Shown here: in pieces, positions 32,600 through 41,660 of the stretch
How the letters are laid out: every line of letters begins with the position of its first letter
Numbering within the stretch: position 1 is the stretch's first letter
Assembly: GCF_900112845.1 (NCBI RefSeq)
Contig: NZ_FONG01000006.1
Coordinates: 310,001-374,000, forward strand
DNA from: Actinacidiphila alni
GTDB taxonomy: Bacteria > Actinomycetota > Actinomycetes > Streptomycetales > Streptomycetaceae
Direction of reading: 5' to 3'
DNA length: 64,000 nt
Notes under the pieces: generated by a model
What the model was told of the DNA's origin: nothing
The model's database searches: none
What the model saw: only the letters and a program-made list of their open reading frames with translations
Made by a program: the position numbers and the translations under genes

Positions 32600-34576
32600 T
32601 CAGACGGTCAGCGGATTGGGCATGGTGATGTAGACCGACTGGGTGTCGACGGGGCCGGCGAGTTCGTCCATTCCGTGCAGCCTGGTCAGCAGATTGGCCT
32701 TGCCGCGCAGTTCGGGGGCGTCCAGCAGCCGCGCGGGCAGATTGCTGCGGCCGCCCGCCGCCGCGGCCAGGAAGCGCCGGAAGGCGGCGAGCAGCACCTG
32801 TTCGTCGGCCAGCCGCTGCGAGCCGAAGGCCCCGATGAGGCCGAGCACATTGTTGATGCCGAGGTAGTAGGCGAAGCGTTCGTCCGCCACCTCGTCGGCG
32901 ACGAAGGTGTCGCTCGCGGCCCCGATGCCCGGCAGTCGCCGTTCCAGCTCCGCGCGGCGCGACGCGCGGAAGTAGTACCCCTGGTTGTCGCGGTAGCGCC
33001 CGCCGTGGGGCCAGCCGTGGGCGTCGAGCAGGACGAGGGTGTTCTGCTGGTGCGCCTCCAGGGCGATGCCGGCCTCGCCGTCCAGCCACAGCACGGGCCG
33101 TACGACGGCGTCCAGATAGCGCAGGAACCATTCGGTGGCGACCGCCGTCGCGGGCCGCCCGCTGCGCTCCGCCAGCCGGTTGACCAGGACGGCGAGCCGG
33201 GACCGCAGGGCGGGTGCGGGGACACCGGGCCAGGGGCGCGGCGAGGTCAGACCCGCCACGCAGTGCGCCTGGTCGCCGGGGCCGAACGGGCTGTGCCTGA
33301 GCACCACGTCGAGGCCCGCCACCGGTGTGCCGTCCGGCGTGTCCACGCCGGTCCAGGCCGGGTCGCGGACGATGTCGAAGCCCGGGTGGACCGCGTGCCA
33401 CTGCGCGGCGAGGCCGCTGCGCAGCAGGCGGTGCACCTCGGTGCCGCGCTTCAGCTCCTTGCGGAGGTTGTCCCGGCGGGAGTTGGTGATGCGCAGGCCC
33501 AGCGAGAGCTTGAGCATGGCCGGTGCGTCGGGCCGGTAGACCGTGCGGACGGACGAGGTGGGGTGCCACGGTTCGCCGAGCGGTCCCAGGTCGCGCAACA
33601 GCCCGGCGTCGAACAGCTCCCGTACGGCCGGCCGGTGCGCCAGGTCGCGGGCCTGCCAGGGGTGCACCGGGAGCGGCACCGTGCCGGCGGGGAGGTCGAG
33701 TTCCGGTCCGGCCATCGCCGCCAGCAGGTCGGCGGCGGGGATGGGCCGGCCGCGGTCGGTCCACGCCGAGTCGGTGGCCAGCACCGCGGTGTCCACCGCG
33801 AGCCAGTGCAGCACGCAGGAGCCGCGGGTCTCGGGCGAGTACGCGGCGCTCTCACCGTCGCCGAGCCCTTCGCGGCTCTTGGGGGCGGGATGCGCCGGAT
33901 GGCCGAGGATCAGGGCCTGTTCCGAGTCGAGGAAGGGCAGTTCGGGTTCCGGCCTGCCGGGCCGTACGCGGCGCTCCGTGACGAAGACGGCGGTGCGCCG
34001 TACCGAATCGGCCACCCTGGCCACCAGGTCGTCGCCGTCGGCCGCCGGGCCGCCGCCCTCGCGGGCCAGCAGCGCGGCCAGCGCGACGGCGGTCAGCGGG
34101 GCGCCGGCGGCCGTGGTGAGGCGGACGGGGCCGAAGCGGTGGTGGCCGGTGGCCGACCAGTGCAGGACGCGGGTGTGCGCCTCGGTGCCGCTGGCGGGCA
34201 GCGGGATCCGCAGGTGGCCGTCGGCGGGTTCCGGAAGGCCCGCCTCGCGGACCCAGCAGCGCAGCAGGTTCTCGGCGCCCGCGGCGTCGGCGACGCGGTA
34301 CGGGTCGGGGTCTTCCAGCGGGTCCTGGGGCTGGTCCCGGCTCTGGTCCCGGTCCTGGAGCTGGTCCTGGAGCTGGGGCTGGGGCTGGTGCTGGGGCTGG
34401 TCCCCGCCCAGGCCGTCGGCCGCGCTCGGGCGCCGGTCGGCGCCGGCCGTACGGGGCCGCTGGGCGGGTACGGCGCCTGCCGGGGGCGGCGCGGACACGG
34501 CGGGTGGCACGGCCGGGGCGAACGGCGCGGCGGCGTCCCGCGGTGTCACGGCGCCGGGATCGAGGTGTGCGGTCAT
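32600..34576 (-). CDS. NIS siderophore synthetase (IucA/IucC family)
   Basis: 658 aa. NIS synthetases join citrate or dicarboxylates to amines or alcohols using ATP. The IucA/IucC core is recognisable: VHPWQARDL, GEPWHPTSSVRTVYRPDAPAMLKLSLGLRITNSRRDNLRKE (ATP-site Lys/Arg and Thr), EAHQQNTLVLLD and YRDNQGYYF, with a FhuF-like C-terminal part (YYLGINNVLGLIGAF). The first 90 residues contain a Gln/Asp-rich run (59-91) encoded by CTGGTC-type repeats. This is the central gene of the three-gene locus. The lack of an upstream iron box leaves its regulation open. Confidence 0.93.
   Translation of the reverse strand: MTAHLDPGAVTPRDAAAPFAPAVPPAVSAPPPAGAVPAQRPRTAGADRRPSAADGLGGDQPQHQPQPQLQDQLQDRDQSRDQPQDPLEDPDPYRVADAAGAENLLRCWVREAGLPEPADGHLRIPLPASGTEAHTRVLHWSATGHHRFGPVRLTTAAGAPLTAVALAALLAREGGGPAADGDDLVARVADSVRRTAVFVTERRVRPGRPEPELPFLDSEQALILGHPAHPAPKSREGLGDGESAAYSPETRGSCVLHWLAVDTAVLATDSAWTDRGRPIPAADLLAAMAGPELDLPAGTVPLPVHPWQARDLAHRPAVRELFDAGLLRDLGPLGEPWHPTSSVRTVYRPDAPAMLKLSLGLRITNSRRDNLRKELKRGTEVHRLLRSGLAAQWHAVHPGFDIVRDPAWTGVDTPDGTPVAGLDVVLRHSPFGPGDQAHCVAGLTSPRPWPGVPAPALRSRLAVLVNRLAERSGRPATAVATEWFLRYLDAVVRPVLWLDGEAGIALEAHQQNTLVLLDAHGWPHGGRYRDNQGYYFRASRRAELERRLPGIGAASDTFVADEVADERFAYYLGINNVLGLIGAFGSQRLADEQVLLAAFRRFLAAAAGGRSNLPARLLDAPELRGKANLLTRLHGMDELAGPVDTQSVYITMPNPLTV
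34321..34402 (-). repeat. Tandem hexamer-like repeat inside the NIS synthetase gene
   Basis: This stretch consists of repeating CTGGTC/CTGGGG-type hexamers and encodes a Gln/Asp-rich linker (PQLQDQLQDRDQSRDQPQ). It is low-complexity and probably expands and contracts by replication slippage without shifting frame. Confidence 0.7.
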
Positions 34577-34667
34577 GCCGGGGCTCCACTCGTCGGGTCC
34601 GCGCCATGGCGCGGCCTCTCGCGGTCGTTCGCCGGGTCGTACGGCGCCGTGCCGACGTCCGCCGGTG

Positions 34668-36074
34668 TCATGCGGCGCCGCCTCGTACGGCGGTGCTCGC
34701 GGTCGCGACGGCGGCGGCGAGCCGGTCGAGGACGGCCTCCGCCTGTTCGTCGGTGATGGTCAGCGGCGGCAGCAGCCGGACCACCGCGCCGTGCCGGCCG
34801 CCGAGTTCGACGATCAGGCCGCGGCGCAGGGCCTCCTGCTGGACGCGGGCGGCGAGTTGCGGCGCGGCCGGGAGCGCGCCGTAGTCGTCGGGGTCGGCCT
34901 CGGTGTCGACGAGTTCGACGCCGATCATCAGTCCGCGTCCGCGGACGTCGCCGATGCAGGGGTGGTGCGCGGCCAGGCCGCGCAGGCGGCTGAGCATGCG
35001 CGCGCCGACGGCCTCCGCGCGCTCGTGGAGGGCGTTCTCGCGGACGTAGCGGAGGGTCGCGGTCCCCGCGGCCATGGCGAGCTGATTGCCGCGGAAGGTG
35101 CCCGCGTGGGCGCCCGGCCGCCAGACGTCCAACTCGTCGCGGTAGACGATCACGGCCAGCGGCAGGCTGCCGCCGATGGCCTTGGACAGCACCATGACGT
35201 CCGGCACGATGCCGCTGCGTTCCACGGCCCAGAAGGTGCCGGTGCGTCCGACACCGGTCTGCACCTCGTCGACCACCAGGGGAATGCCCCGGGCGGCGGT
35301 GATCTCGCGCATCTTGCGCAGCCAGTCGTCGGGCGCCGGGATGACGCCACCCTCGCCCTGGACGGCCTCCAGGAGCATCGCGGCGGGCGGCTGCACCCCG
35401 CCCTTGGGGTCGTCCAGCAGGTGCGCGGTCCAGCGGGCGGACAGCTCGGCGCCGCGGTCGCCGCCGACGCCGAACGGACACCGGTAGTCGTACGGGTACG
35501 GCAGCCGCGTGACGCGGGCGTCCGGCTCGCCGACGGTTCCGCGTACGGCGGTGTCACCCGTCGCGGCGAGCGCGGCGGCGGTCATGCCGTGGTAGGCGCC
35601 GGAAAAGGCGAGCAGCCCGCCGCGCCCGGTGGCCGTACGGGCCAGCTTGATCGCGGCCTCGACCGCGTCGGTGCCCGCGGGACCGCAGAACTGGATCCGG
35701 CCGTGCTCGGCGAGCTCCGGCGGCAGGGTCTCGAACAGGGCGGTGGTGAAGGCGTCCTTGACCGGTGTGGCCAGGTCGAGGACGTGCAGCGGGGCGCCGG
35801 AGTCCAGGACGCCCCTGATGGCTTCCAGGACAACGGGATGATTGTGGCCGAGGGCGAGGGTGCCCGCGCCCGACAGGCAGTCCAGGTAGCGGCGGCCGTC
35901 GGCGGCCTCCACGGTCATGCCCCGCGCGCGGACCGGCACCACGGGCAGCGACCGCGCATAGGTGCGCGCCGCCGACTCGCGCTGCGCCTGCCTGCGGAGA
36001 ATCGCCTCCCCCGCCGTGATGTCCGCGGCCGATTCCGCCAGTTGTCGCTCCGGCGCGCTCGAAATGGCGGCCAC
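34668..36074 (-). CDS. Class III aminotransferase (diaminobutyrate type), siderophore-linked
   Basis: 468 aa from the GTG at 36074, which has GGAGGA eight nt upstream. The PLP lysine lies in VLSKAIGGSLPL; GTDAVEAAIKLART and VDEVQTGVGRTG are standard class III motifs. Closest in layout are diaminobutyrate-2-oxoglutarate aminotransferases, which make 2,4-diaminobutyrate for 1,3-diaminopropane-based siderophores. No decarboxylase gene follows, so the product may be used directly. It is the first gene of the locus, 91 bp ahead of the NIS synthetase. Confidence 0.85.
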   Translation of the reverse strand: MAAISSAPERQLAESAADITAGEAILRRQAQRESAARTYARSLPVVPVRARGMTVEAADGRRYLDCLSGAGTLALGHNHPVVLEAIRGVLDSGAPLHVLDLATPVKDAFTTALFETLPPELAEHGRIQFCGPAGTDAVEAAIKLARTATGRGGLLAFSGAYHGMTAAALAATGDTAVRGTVGEPDARVTRLPYPYDYRCPFGVGGDRGAELSARWTAHLLDDPKGGVQPPAAMLLEAVQGEGGVIPAPDDWLRKMREITAARGIPLVVDEVQTGVGRTGTFWAVERSGIVPDVMVLSKAIGGSLPLAVIVYRDELDVWRPGAHAGTFRGNQLAMAAGTATLRYVRENALHERAEAVGARMLSRLRGLAAHHPCIGDVRGRGLMIGVELVDTEADPDDYGALPAAPQLAARVQQEALRRGLIVELGGRHGAVVRLLPPLTITDEQAEAVLDRLAAAVATASTAVRGGAA

Positions 36075-36282
36075 GTGCTCACTCCTCCGGTCGGCGTCAA
36101 GGCAGTCGTCCCCCGTCCGTACCAACGACCGGACCACAGCTCGATCACGGTCGGCACCGAGACTTTCCGGCCGGAACCGCGGAACAGCCCCGGCCGTCCC
36201 TCACACCGGCGGCATAGTGGGGGCCACCGCGCAGCGGGCGGCGACCGCCGCGCAGCCGAAGACATCTCAGGGGGAGCAGTCC

Positions 36283-37542
36283 ATGTCGTCCAAGCGGTCG
36301 TCCCGTCCGGCGCGCGGGAATTCGCGCGAGAGTTCGCGCGGTAACACCCGCGGGAATACGCGCGTGAAATCGCCCAGCCGGTCGTCCATACGCAGGCCCT
36401 TCGTCGCCGCGGCGACCGCGGCCGTTCTCCTCGCGGGCGGTGCCACCGCGTGCGGGTCGTCCGGCAGCTCCTCCGACGCCAAGCCGCACGCGTCGGCGAC
36501 GGCGGGCAACGACCTCGGTCTTCCGACGTCCTTCCCGACCAGCCTCAACGACCTGAAGCAGTGGGAGAAGGCGTACAAGAAGGGCGGCTGGAAGAACTGG
36601 GACAAGGCGAAATGGCTGCGCAAGGCGGCGGATTTCGTCAACCCGGTGATCGACGGCCTGTGGAGCGACGACCGCATGAAGGGCGCGGACCAGAGCGACA
36701 AGAAGGTGCCGACCGATGTGCCGGCCGATCAGGGCCAGAGCGACCCGGCACCCGACCCGGTGCAGGCGAGCCGGGTGACGGCGCCGTATCACAAGGCCGC
36801 ACCTGGTGTCGGAAAACTCTTCTTCGACGGCCCCAAGGGGTCGATGGTGTGCTCGGCGACGGTGGTCGAGGATCCGGCGCATCCGGGCAAGTCGAATCTG
36901 GTGTGGACGGCGGGGCACTGCGTGCACGCGGGGAAGGCCGGCGGCTGGTACCGCAACATCGCCTTCGTGCCCGCCTACAACGACACGGGCAGGAGCGCCG
37001 ACGAACTGCAGGGCGCGTCGCGTGACGTCCTGGCGCCGTACGGCGTCTTCTGGGCCGACTGGGCCAGCACCTCGGACGAGTGGATCAGCACCGGCGCCGA
37101 GTCCGGCGGCAGCGGTTCGCCGTACGACTTCGCCGTGCTGCATGTGAAGCCGGAGGACGGTGCGGGGTCCAAGTCGCTGGAGGAGACGGTGGGTTCGGCG
37201 ATGCCCGTCTGGTTCGACGCGCCGTCCGCGACGAAGATCGACGCCATGGGCGCCTGGGGCTACCCCGCGGCGGCGCCCTTCAACGGCCAGCAGATGTACG
37301 ACTGCGTGGGCAGGCCGGGGCGGCTGTCGCTGGACGCCGACGCGCCCACCGAGTACCGGATCGGCTGCACGATGACGGGCGGTTCCTCGGGCGGTGGCTG
37401 GTTCGCCCAGCGCCCCGACGGTACGACGGCGCTGGTCAGCAATACGTCGATCGGTCCGGTGACCAACACCTGGCTGGCGGGGCCGCATCTGGGCACGGAG
37501 GCGAAGAAGGTCTTCGACGGGGTGAGCGAGAAGTTCAGCTGA
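36283..37542 (+). CDS. Exported V8/trypsin-like serine protease
   Basis: 419 aa, ATG with GGGGGAG upstream. A long basic N-terminus with SRGNTRGNTR-type repeats leads to a hydrophobic segment FVAAATAAVLLAGG and a Cys at ATAC, a weak lipobox, so it is secreted or membrane-anchored. A Lys/Asp-rich region follows. The protease triad is His in WTAGHC, Asp in SPYDFAVL and Ser in GGSSGGGW. The Ala-Gly-His-Cys form is common in Streptomyces secreted proteases of unknown substrate. A very strong bidirectional terminator follows. Confidence 0.88.
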   Translation: MSSKRSSRPARGNSRESSRGNTRGNTRVKSPSRSSIRRPFVAAATAAVLLAGGATACGSSGSSSDAKPHASATAGNDLGLPTSFPTSLNDLKQWEKAYKKGGWKNWDKAKWLRKAADFVNPVIDGLWSDDRMKGADQSDKKVPTDVPADQGQSDPAPDPVQASRVTAPYHKAAPGVGKLFFDGPKGSMVCSATVVEDPAHPGKSNLVWTAGHCVHAGKAGGWYRNIAFVPAYNDTGRSADELQGASRDVLAPYGVFWADWASTSDEWISTGAESGGSGSPYDFAVLHVKPEDGAGSKSLEETVGSAMPVWFDAPSATKIDAMGAWGYPAAAPFNGQQMYDCVGRPGRLSLDADAPTEYRIGCTMTGGSSGGGWFAQRPDGTTALVSNTSIGPVTNTWLAGPHLGTEAKKVFDGVSEKFS

Positions 37543-37568
37543 CGGCCGCTCATGGTCGCCGGCGCATG

Positions 37569-37603
37569 AGTAAGGGGCCGCCTCCTGGAGGCGGCCCCTT
37601 ACT
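37569..37603. terminator. Bidirectional terminator between the protease and hflX
   Basis: AGTAAGGGGCCGCCTCC (37569-37585) pairs perfectly with 37587-37603, a 17-bp stem with a minimal loop. GTTTATC on the + strand follows as a partial T-tract. The convergent genes protease and hflX both end beside it. Confidence 0.9.
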
Positions 37604-37625
37604 GTTTATCGGGCTGTTTACCGGC

Positions 37626-39119
37626 TCAGTGCCTGACGAGGGTGAACGGGGCCAATTCCGCGGCCAGTTCCTCGTGCACCCGTACCTTGAGCAGCGTGCC
37701 GTCGCCGGTGTGCTCCTCGGAGAGCACCTCGCCCGAGGCGTGCACCCGCGAGACGAGACCGCCGTGCGTGTACGGCACGAGCGCCTCGACCTCGACGTCG
37801 GGCCGCGGGAGTTCCTCGTCGATGATCTCCAGCAGCTCGTCGATGCCCATGCCGCTGCGGGCCGACACCGCGATGGCGTGCTTCTCGTTGCGCAGCAGCC
37901 GCTGGAGGACCAGCGGATCGGCGGCGTCCGCCTTGTTCACCACCACGATCTCGGGCACGTCGAGCGCGCCGACGTCGCGGAACACCTCGCGGACCGCCGC
38001 GAGCTGCTCCTCCGGCACCGGGTGCGACCCGTCGACCACGTGCAGGATCAGGTCGGCGTCCGCGACCTCCTCCATCGTGGAACGGAACGCCTCGACCAGG
38101 TGGTGCGGCAGATGCCGCACGAACCCGACGGTGTCGGCCAGCGTGTAGAGCCGCCCGCTGGGCGTCTCGGCCCGCCGTACGGTCGGGTCCAGGGTGGCGA
38201 ACAGCGCGTTCTCCACCAGGACGCCCGCGCCGGTAAGGCGGTTGAGCAGCGAGGACTTGCCCGCGTTGGTGTATCCGGCGATGGCCACCGACGGCACCTT
38301 GTGGCGCTTGCGTTCCTGGCGCTTGAGGTCGCGGCTGGTCTTCATCTCCGCGATCTCCCGGCGCATCTTGGCCATCTTCTCGCGGATGCGCCGCCGGTCG
38401 GTCTCGATCTTGGTCTCACCGGGACCGCGGGTGGCCATGCCGCCGCCCGAGGAGCCGGAGCCACCGCCACCCATCTGCCGGGACAGCGACTGGCCCCAGC
38501 CGCGCAGCCTCGGCAGCATGTACTGCATCTGTGCCAGCGAGACCTGCGCCTTACCCTCCCGGGACTTGGCGTGCTGCGCGAAGATGTCGAGGATCAGGGC
38601 GGTCCTGTCGACCACCTTGACCTTGACGACGTCCTCCAGGTGGATGAGCTGGCCAGGGCTCAGCTCACCGTCGCAGACGACGGTGTCGGCGCCGGTCTCC
38701 ACGACGATGTCGCGCAGCTCCATGGCCTTGCCGGAACCGATGTACGTGGCCGGGTCCGGCTTGTCGCGGCGCTGGACGACGCCGTCGAGGACGACGGCAC
38801 CGGCGGTCTCGGCGAGTGCCGCCAGCTCGGCCAGCGAATTCTCGGCGTCGTCGACGGTCCCGGTGGTCCACACGCCCACGAGCACCACACGCTCCAGGCG
38901 GAGCTGCCGGTACTCGACCTCGGTGACGTCCTCCAGCTCGGTGGAGAGTCCCGCGACCCGGCGGAGCGACGCACGGTCGGAGCGGTCGAACTGGTCGCCG
39001 TCCCGGTCCTCGTCGATCTCATGACTCCAGGCCACGTCCTCTTCCATCAGGGCGTCGGCCCGAAGGCTCTCGGGGAGGCGCTGGCGGTTGTTCGAAGAGG
39101 AAGAAGAGGTGGAGGTCAT
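37626..39119 (-). CDS. hflX: GTPase HflX
   Basis: 497 aa from the ATG at 39119, with AAGGA four nt upstream. HflX is a ribosome-associated GTPase that splits stalled ribosomes. The N-terminal HflX domain contains RDKPDPATYIGSGKAMEL and the GPGETKIETDRRRI helix. The G domain has G1 GYTNAGKSS, G3 DTVGF, G4 NKAD and G5 SARSGMG. A Ser-rich start and a Gly/Ser loop (GGGGSGSSGGG) are typical for the genus. It neighbours rsh, both related to translation and stress control. Confidence 0.95.
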   Translation of the reverse strand: MTSTSSSSSNNRQRLPESLRADALMEEDVAWSHEIDEDRDGDQFDRSDRASLRRVAGLSTELEDVTEVEYRQLRLERVVLVGVWTTGTVDDAENSLAELAALAETAGAVVLDGVVQRRDKPDPATYIGSGKAMELRDIVVETGADTVVCDGELSPGQLIHLEDVVKVKVVDRTALILDIFAQHAKSREGKAQVSLAQMQYMLPRLRGWGQSLSRQMGGGGSGSSGGGMATRGPGETKIETDRRRIREKMAKMRREIAEMKTSRDLKRQERKRHKVPSVAIAGYTNAGKSSLLNRLTGAGVLVENALFATLDPTVRRAETPSGRLYTLADTVGFVRHLPHHLVEAFRSTMEEVADADLILHVVDGSHPVPEEQLAAVREVFRDVGALDVPEIVVVNKADAADPLVLQRLLRNEKHAIAVSARSGMGIDELLEIIDEELPRPDVEVEALVPYTHGGLVSRVHASGEVLSEEHTGDGTLLKVRVHEELAAELAPFTLVRH

Positions 39120-39279
39120 TGGATCCTTAGGTCGTACGGTCAACGGCTCGGCGGTGTTTCCGCCGCTACTACGATGGTCGCACGCCGGACACCGGTGGTC
39201 ACGCGGGTTTCGCCGCGGGTGTCCCGCGCGGGCCCGCCGCCCGGACCGGACACGCCGCCGGACAGCCGTTTCCCGCGGG

Positions 39280-41439
39280 TCAGGGACGGGCCGCGGCCAC
39301 GGTGAGCCGCGCGCGGTAGACGTCGTAGACGCCCGGCACCGACCGCATCGCCCGCATCAGGGCCGTCAGGGCCCCGGGGTCGGGCAGCTCGACGGTGTAC
39401 GTGTGCCGCACGCGGTGCTCCTGCGGGGGTTCCACCGCGGCCGAGACGATCCCGACGCCCTGGGCGGCGATGGCCTCGGTGAGGTCGGCGAGCAGCCGGG
39501 GCCGGCTCAGCGCCTCGGCGAGGACGGTGGCGCGGTAGGCGTTGGCGGAGCCGCCGTCGCGCCAGCGGACCGGTACGGGGGTGCGGCCCGCCGCGGTCAT
39601 CCGGGCGGTGCTCGGACACTCCACGCGGTGGACGGCGACGGTGCCGCCGCGGATCACGAAGCCGGTCACGCCGTCCGGCGGCACCGGCGTGCAGCAGCGG
39701 GCCAGCCGTACGGTCGCGTGCGGCAGGTCGGTGACGGCGACCGGCTCCGCGGTCGGCGGCTCGTCCGCGGTGCGCTCCGGGCGTACGGCCGGTGCCGCCG
39801 TCTGCTGGTCCTCGTCGTCCGCCGCCGGGTGCTGGGCGAGCCACCGGGTGATGGCGATCCGGGCGGCCGGGGTGATGGCGCGCTCCAGCCAGTCGGCGTC
39901 GGGGCCGGAGGCCGCGCTGTCGGCCATCAGCAGCTGAAGGGTGTCGCCGTCGCGCAGCCGGGTGCCCAGCGGGGCCAGCCTGCCGTTGACCCGGGCGCCG
40001 ACGCACCGGTGGCCGGCCTCGCCGTGCACCGCGTAGGCGGCGTCCACGCAGCTCGCGCCGGCGGGCAGCCGCACCGTACCGGTGGATTCGCCGGACTCCC
40101 CGGACTCGGCGGCGAAGACGGTGATCTCGCGGTCCTGCGCGAGGTCGTCCCGCAGCGCGGACCAGAAGGTGTCGGCGTCGGGCGCGTCGCGCTGCCACTC
40201 CAGCAGCCTGGCGAGCCAGCCGGGCCGGGTGGGGTCCACGCGCGTCCCGGGCTCGCCCTCCGCGGTCTGCGGGGTATCGGCGACGGCGTGCGGATCGCCG
40301 AGCGCGATCACCCCGGCCTCGGCGACCCGGTGCATCCGCCGGGTGCGCACCAGCACTTCGGCGACCCGGCCGCGGTCGTCGGCGACGGCGGTGTGCAGCG
40401 ACTGGTACAGGTTGAACTTGGGGGCGGCGATGAAGTCCTTGAACTCCGCGATGACCGGGGTGAAGCAGGTGTGCAGCTCGCCGAGGACGGCATAGCAGTC
40501 GGCGTCCTCTGCGACCACGACGAGCAGCCGGCCGAAGTCGCAGCTGCCGAGTTCCGCGCCGCCGCGCTTGAGCAGGACGCGGTGCACGGACACCGCGTGG
40601 CGCGGCCGGATGGCGATCTCGGCGGCGATGCCCGCCTCCCGCAGTACCCTGCGCAGGTCCTCGGCGACGGCCGCGAGCAGGTCGGGCCCGTCGGCGTTCG
40701 CAGCGATCATGGCGCGGGTCCTGGCGTGCTCCTCGGGATGGAGGATCGCGAAGACCAGGTCCTCCAGCTCGGTCTTGAGGGCCTGCACACCGAGCCGTTC
40801 GGCGAGCGGGATCAGCACGTCCCTGGTGACCTTGGCGATCCTGACCTGCTTCTCGGGGCGCATCACGCCGAGCGTCCGCATATTGTGCAGCCGGTCGGCC
40901 AGCTTGATCGACATCACCCGTACGTCGTCGCCGGTGGCGAGGAGCATCTTGCGGAAGGTCTCGGGTTCCGCGGCGGCGCCGTAGTCGACCTTCTCCAGTT
41001 TGGTGACGCCGTCGACGAGGTAGCCGACCTCCTGGCCGAACTGCTCCCGCACCTGATCGAGCGTCACATCGGTGTCCTCGACGGTGTCGTGGAGCAGTGA
41101 CGCGGTCAATGTGGTGGTCTCCGCGCCCAGTTCGGCGAGGATCAGGGTGACGGCCAGCGGGTGGGTGATGTACGGCTCGCCGCTCTTGCGCATCTGACCG
41201 CGGTGCGAGGACTCGGCGAGCACATAGGCGCGGCGCAGGGTCTCGATCGCCTCGGGGCCCGCCTCGGGGTGGCGGGCGCGGTGGACCTTGGTGAGGTGCT
41301 CGATGGCGTCCGGGACCCGGTCGCGGCCGCCGGTGCCGAGCAGTGCCGCGCGGCCGAGCCGGAGCAGATCGATGCGGCGCAGTCCTCGTCGCGGGGTCCC
41401 GTCGGTGCGGGCGGCGTCCACCGCGTTGTCTGCACTCAT
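39280..41439 (-). CDS. rshA: RelA/SpoT-family (p)ppGpp synthetase/hydrolase
   Basis: 719 aa. The HD hydrolase domain is intact (HRGQMRKSGEPYITHPLAVT, LLHDTVEDT), as are the RelA/SpoT linker and synthetase-domain residues (EFKDFIAAPKFNLYQSLHT). TGS (ITVFAAESGES...AVHGEAGHRCVGARVNGRLAPL) and a C-terminal ACT domain (GTVAVHRVECPSTAR) follow. It differs from the main relA of Streptomyces in the synthetase region and matches the second homologue, RshA. It balances the alarmone (p)ppGpp. The ATG at 41439 has GGAGG six nt upstream. Confidence 0.92.
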   Translation of the reverse strand: MSADNAVDAARTDGTPRRGLRRIDLLRLGRAALLGTGGRDRVPDAIEHLTKVHRARHPEAGPEAIETLRRAYVLAESSHRGQMRKSGEPYITHPLAVTLILAELGAETTTLTASLLHDTVEDTDVTLDQVREQFGQEVGYLVDGVTKLEKVDYGAAAEPETFRKMLLATGDDVRVMSIKLADRLHNMRTLGVMRPEKQVRIAKVTRDVLIPLAERLGVQALKTELEDLVFAILHPEEHARTRAMIAANADGPDLLAAVAEDLRRVLREAGIAAEIAIRPRHAVSVHRVLLKRGGAELGSCDFGRLLVVVAEDADCYAVLGELHTCFTPVIAEFKDFIAAPKFNLYQSLHTAVADDRGRVAEVLVRTRRMHRVAEAGVIALGDPHAVADTPQTAEGEPGTRVDPTRPGWLARLLEWQRDAPDADTFWSALRDDLAQDREITVFAAESGESGESTGTVRLPAGASCVDAAYAVHGEAGHRCVGARVNGRLAPLGTRLRDGDTLQLLMADSAASGPDADWLERAITPAARIAITRWLAQHPAADDEDQQTAAPAVRPERTADEPPTAEPVAVTDLPHATVRLARCCTPVPPDGVTGFVIRGGTVAVHRVECPSTARMTAAGRTPVPVRWRDGGSANAYRATVLAEALSRPRLLADLTEAIAAQGVGIVSAAVEPPQEHRVRHTYTVELPDPGALTALMRAMRSVPGVYDVYRARLTVAAARP

Positions 41440-41568
41440 CGGGCACCTCCAGCAGCGTCAACCGGCTGCGGACGCTTTCCACGCCCCGTGGGGCCGCGCC
41501 GGTGATTGATGCTACCGAGCCCACCACGTGCGGCAGTCACGCTCTCGCCGAGAGTGATCCCCATCACC

Positions 41569-41582
41569 CGTTCGAGCGAACG
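41569..41582. promoter_or_regulatory. Palindrome in the rshA upstream region
   Basis: CGTTCG-AG-CGAACG is a perfect 14-bp palindrome 130 bp before rshA. The half-sites of the LexA box are present but in the wrong order and spacing, so it is not an SOS box. It lies among two smaller stem-forming repeats (41531-41555). Confidence 0.4.
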
Positions 41583-41660
41583 TGTGCGGGAATGACGGTC
41601 GGACGCGGCCGGTCGGAGGACGTCGGTCCGCCGCCTCGGAGGCTCGCGGTGCCGCGGGGG

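Noticed and set aside
36075..36282. Iron box for the siderophore locus
   Set aside because: No TTAGGTTAGGCTNACCTAA-like sequence is visible upstream of the aminotransferase gene; only weak GC-rich partial matches.
41569..41582. SOS box upstream of rshA
   Set aside because: The order is GTTCG then CGAAC, the reverse of the LexA box, with a 2-bp spacer.
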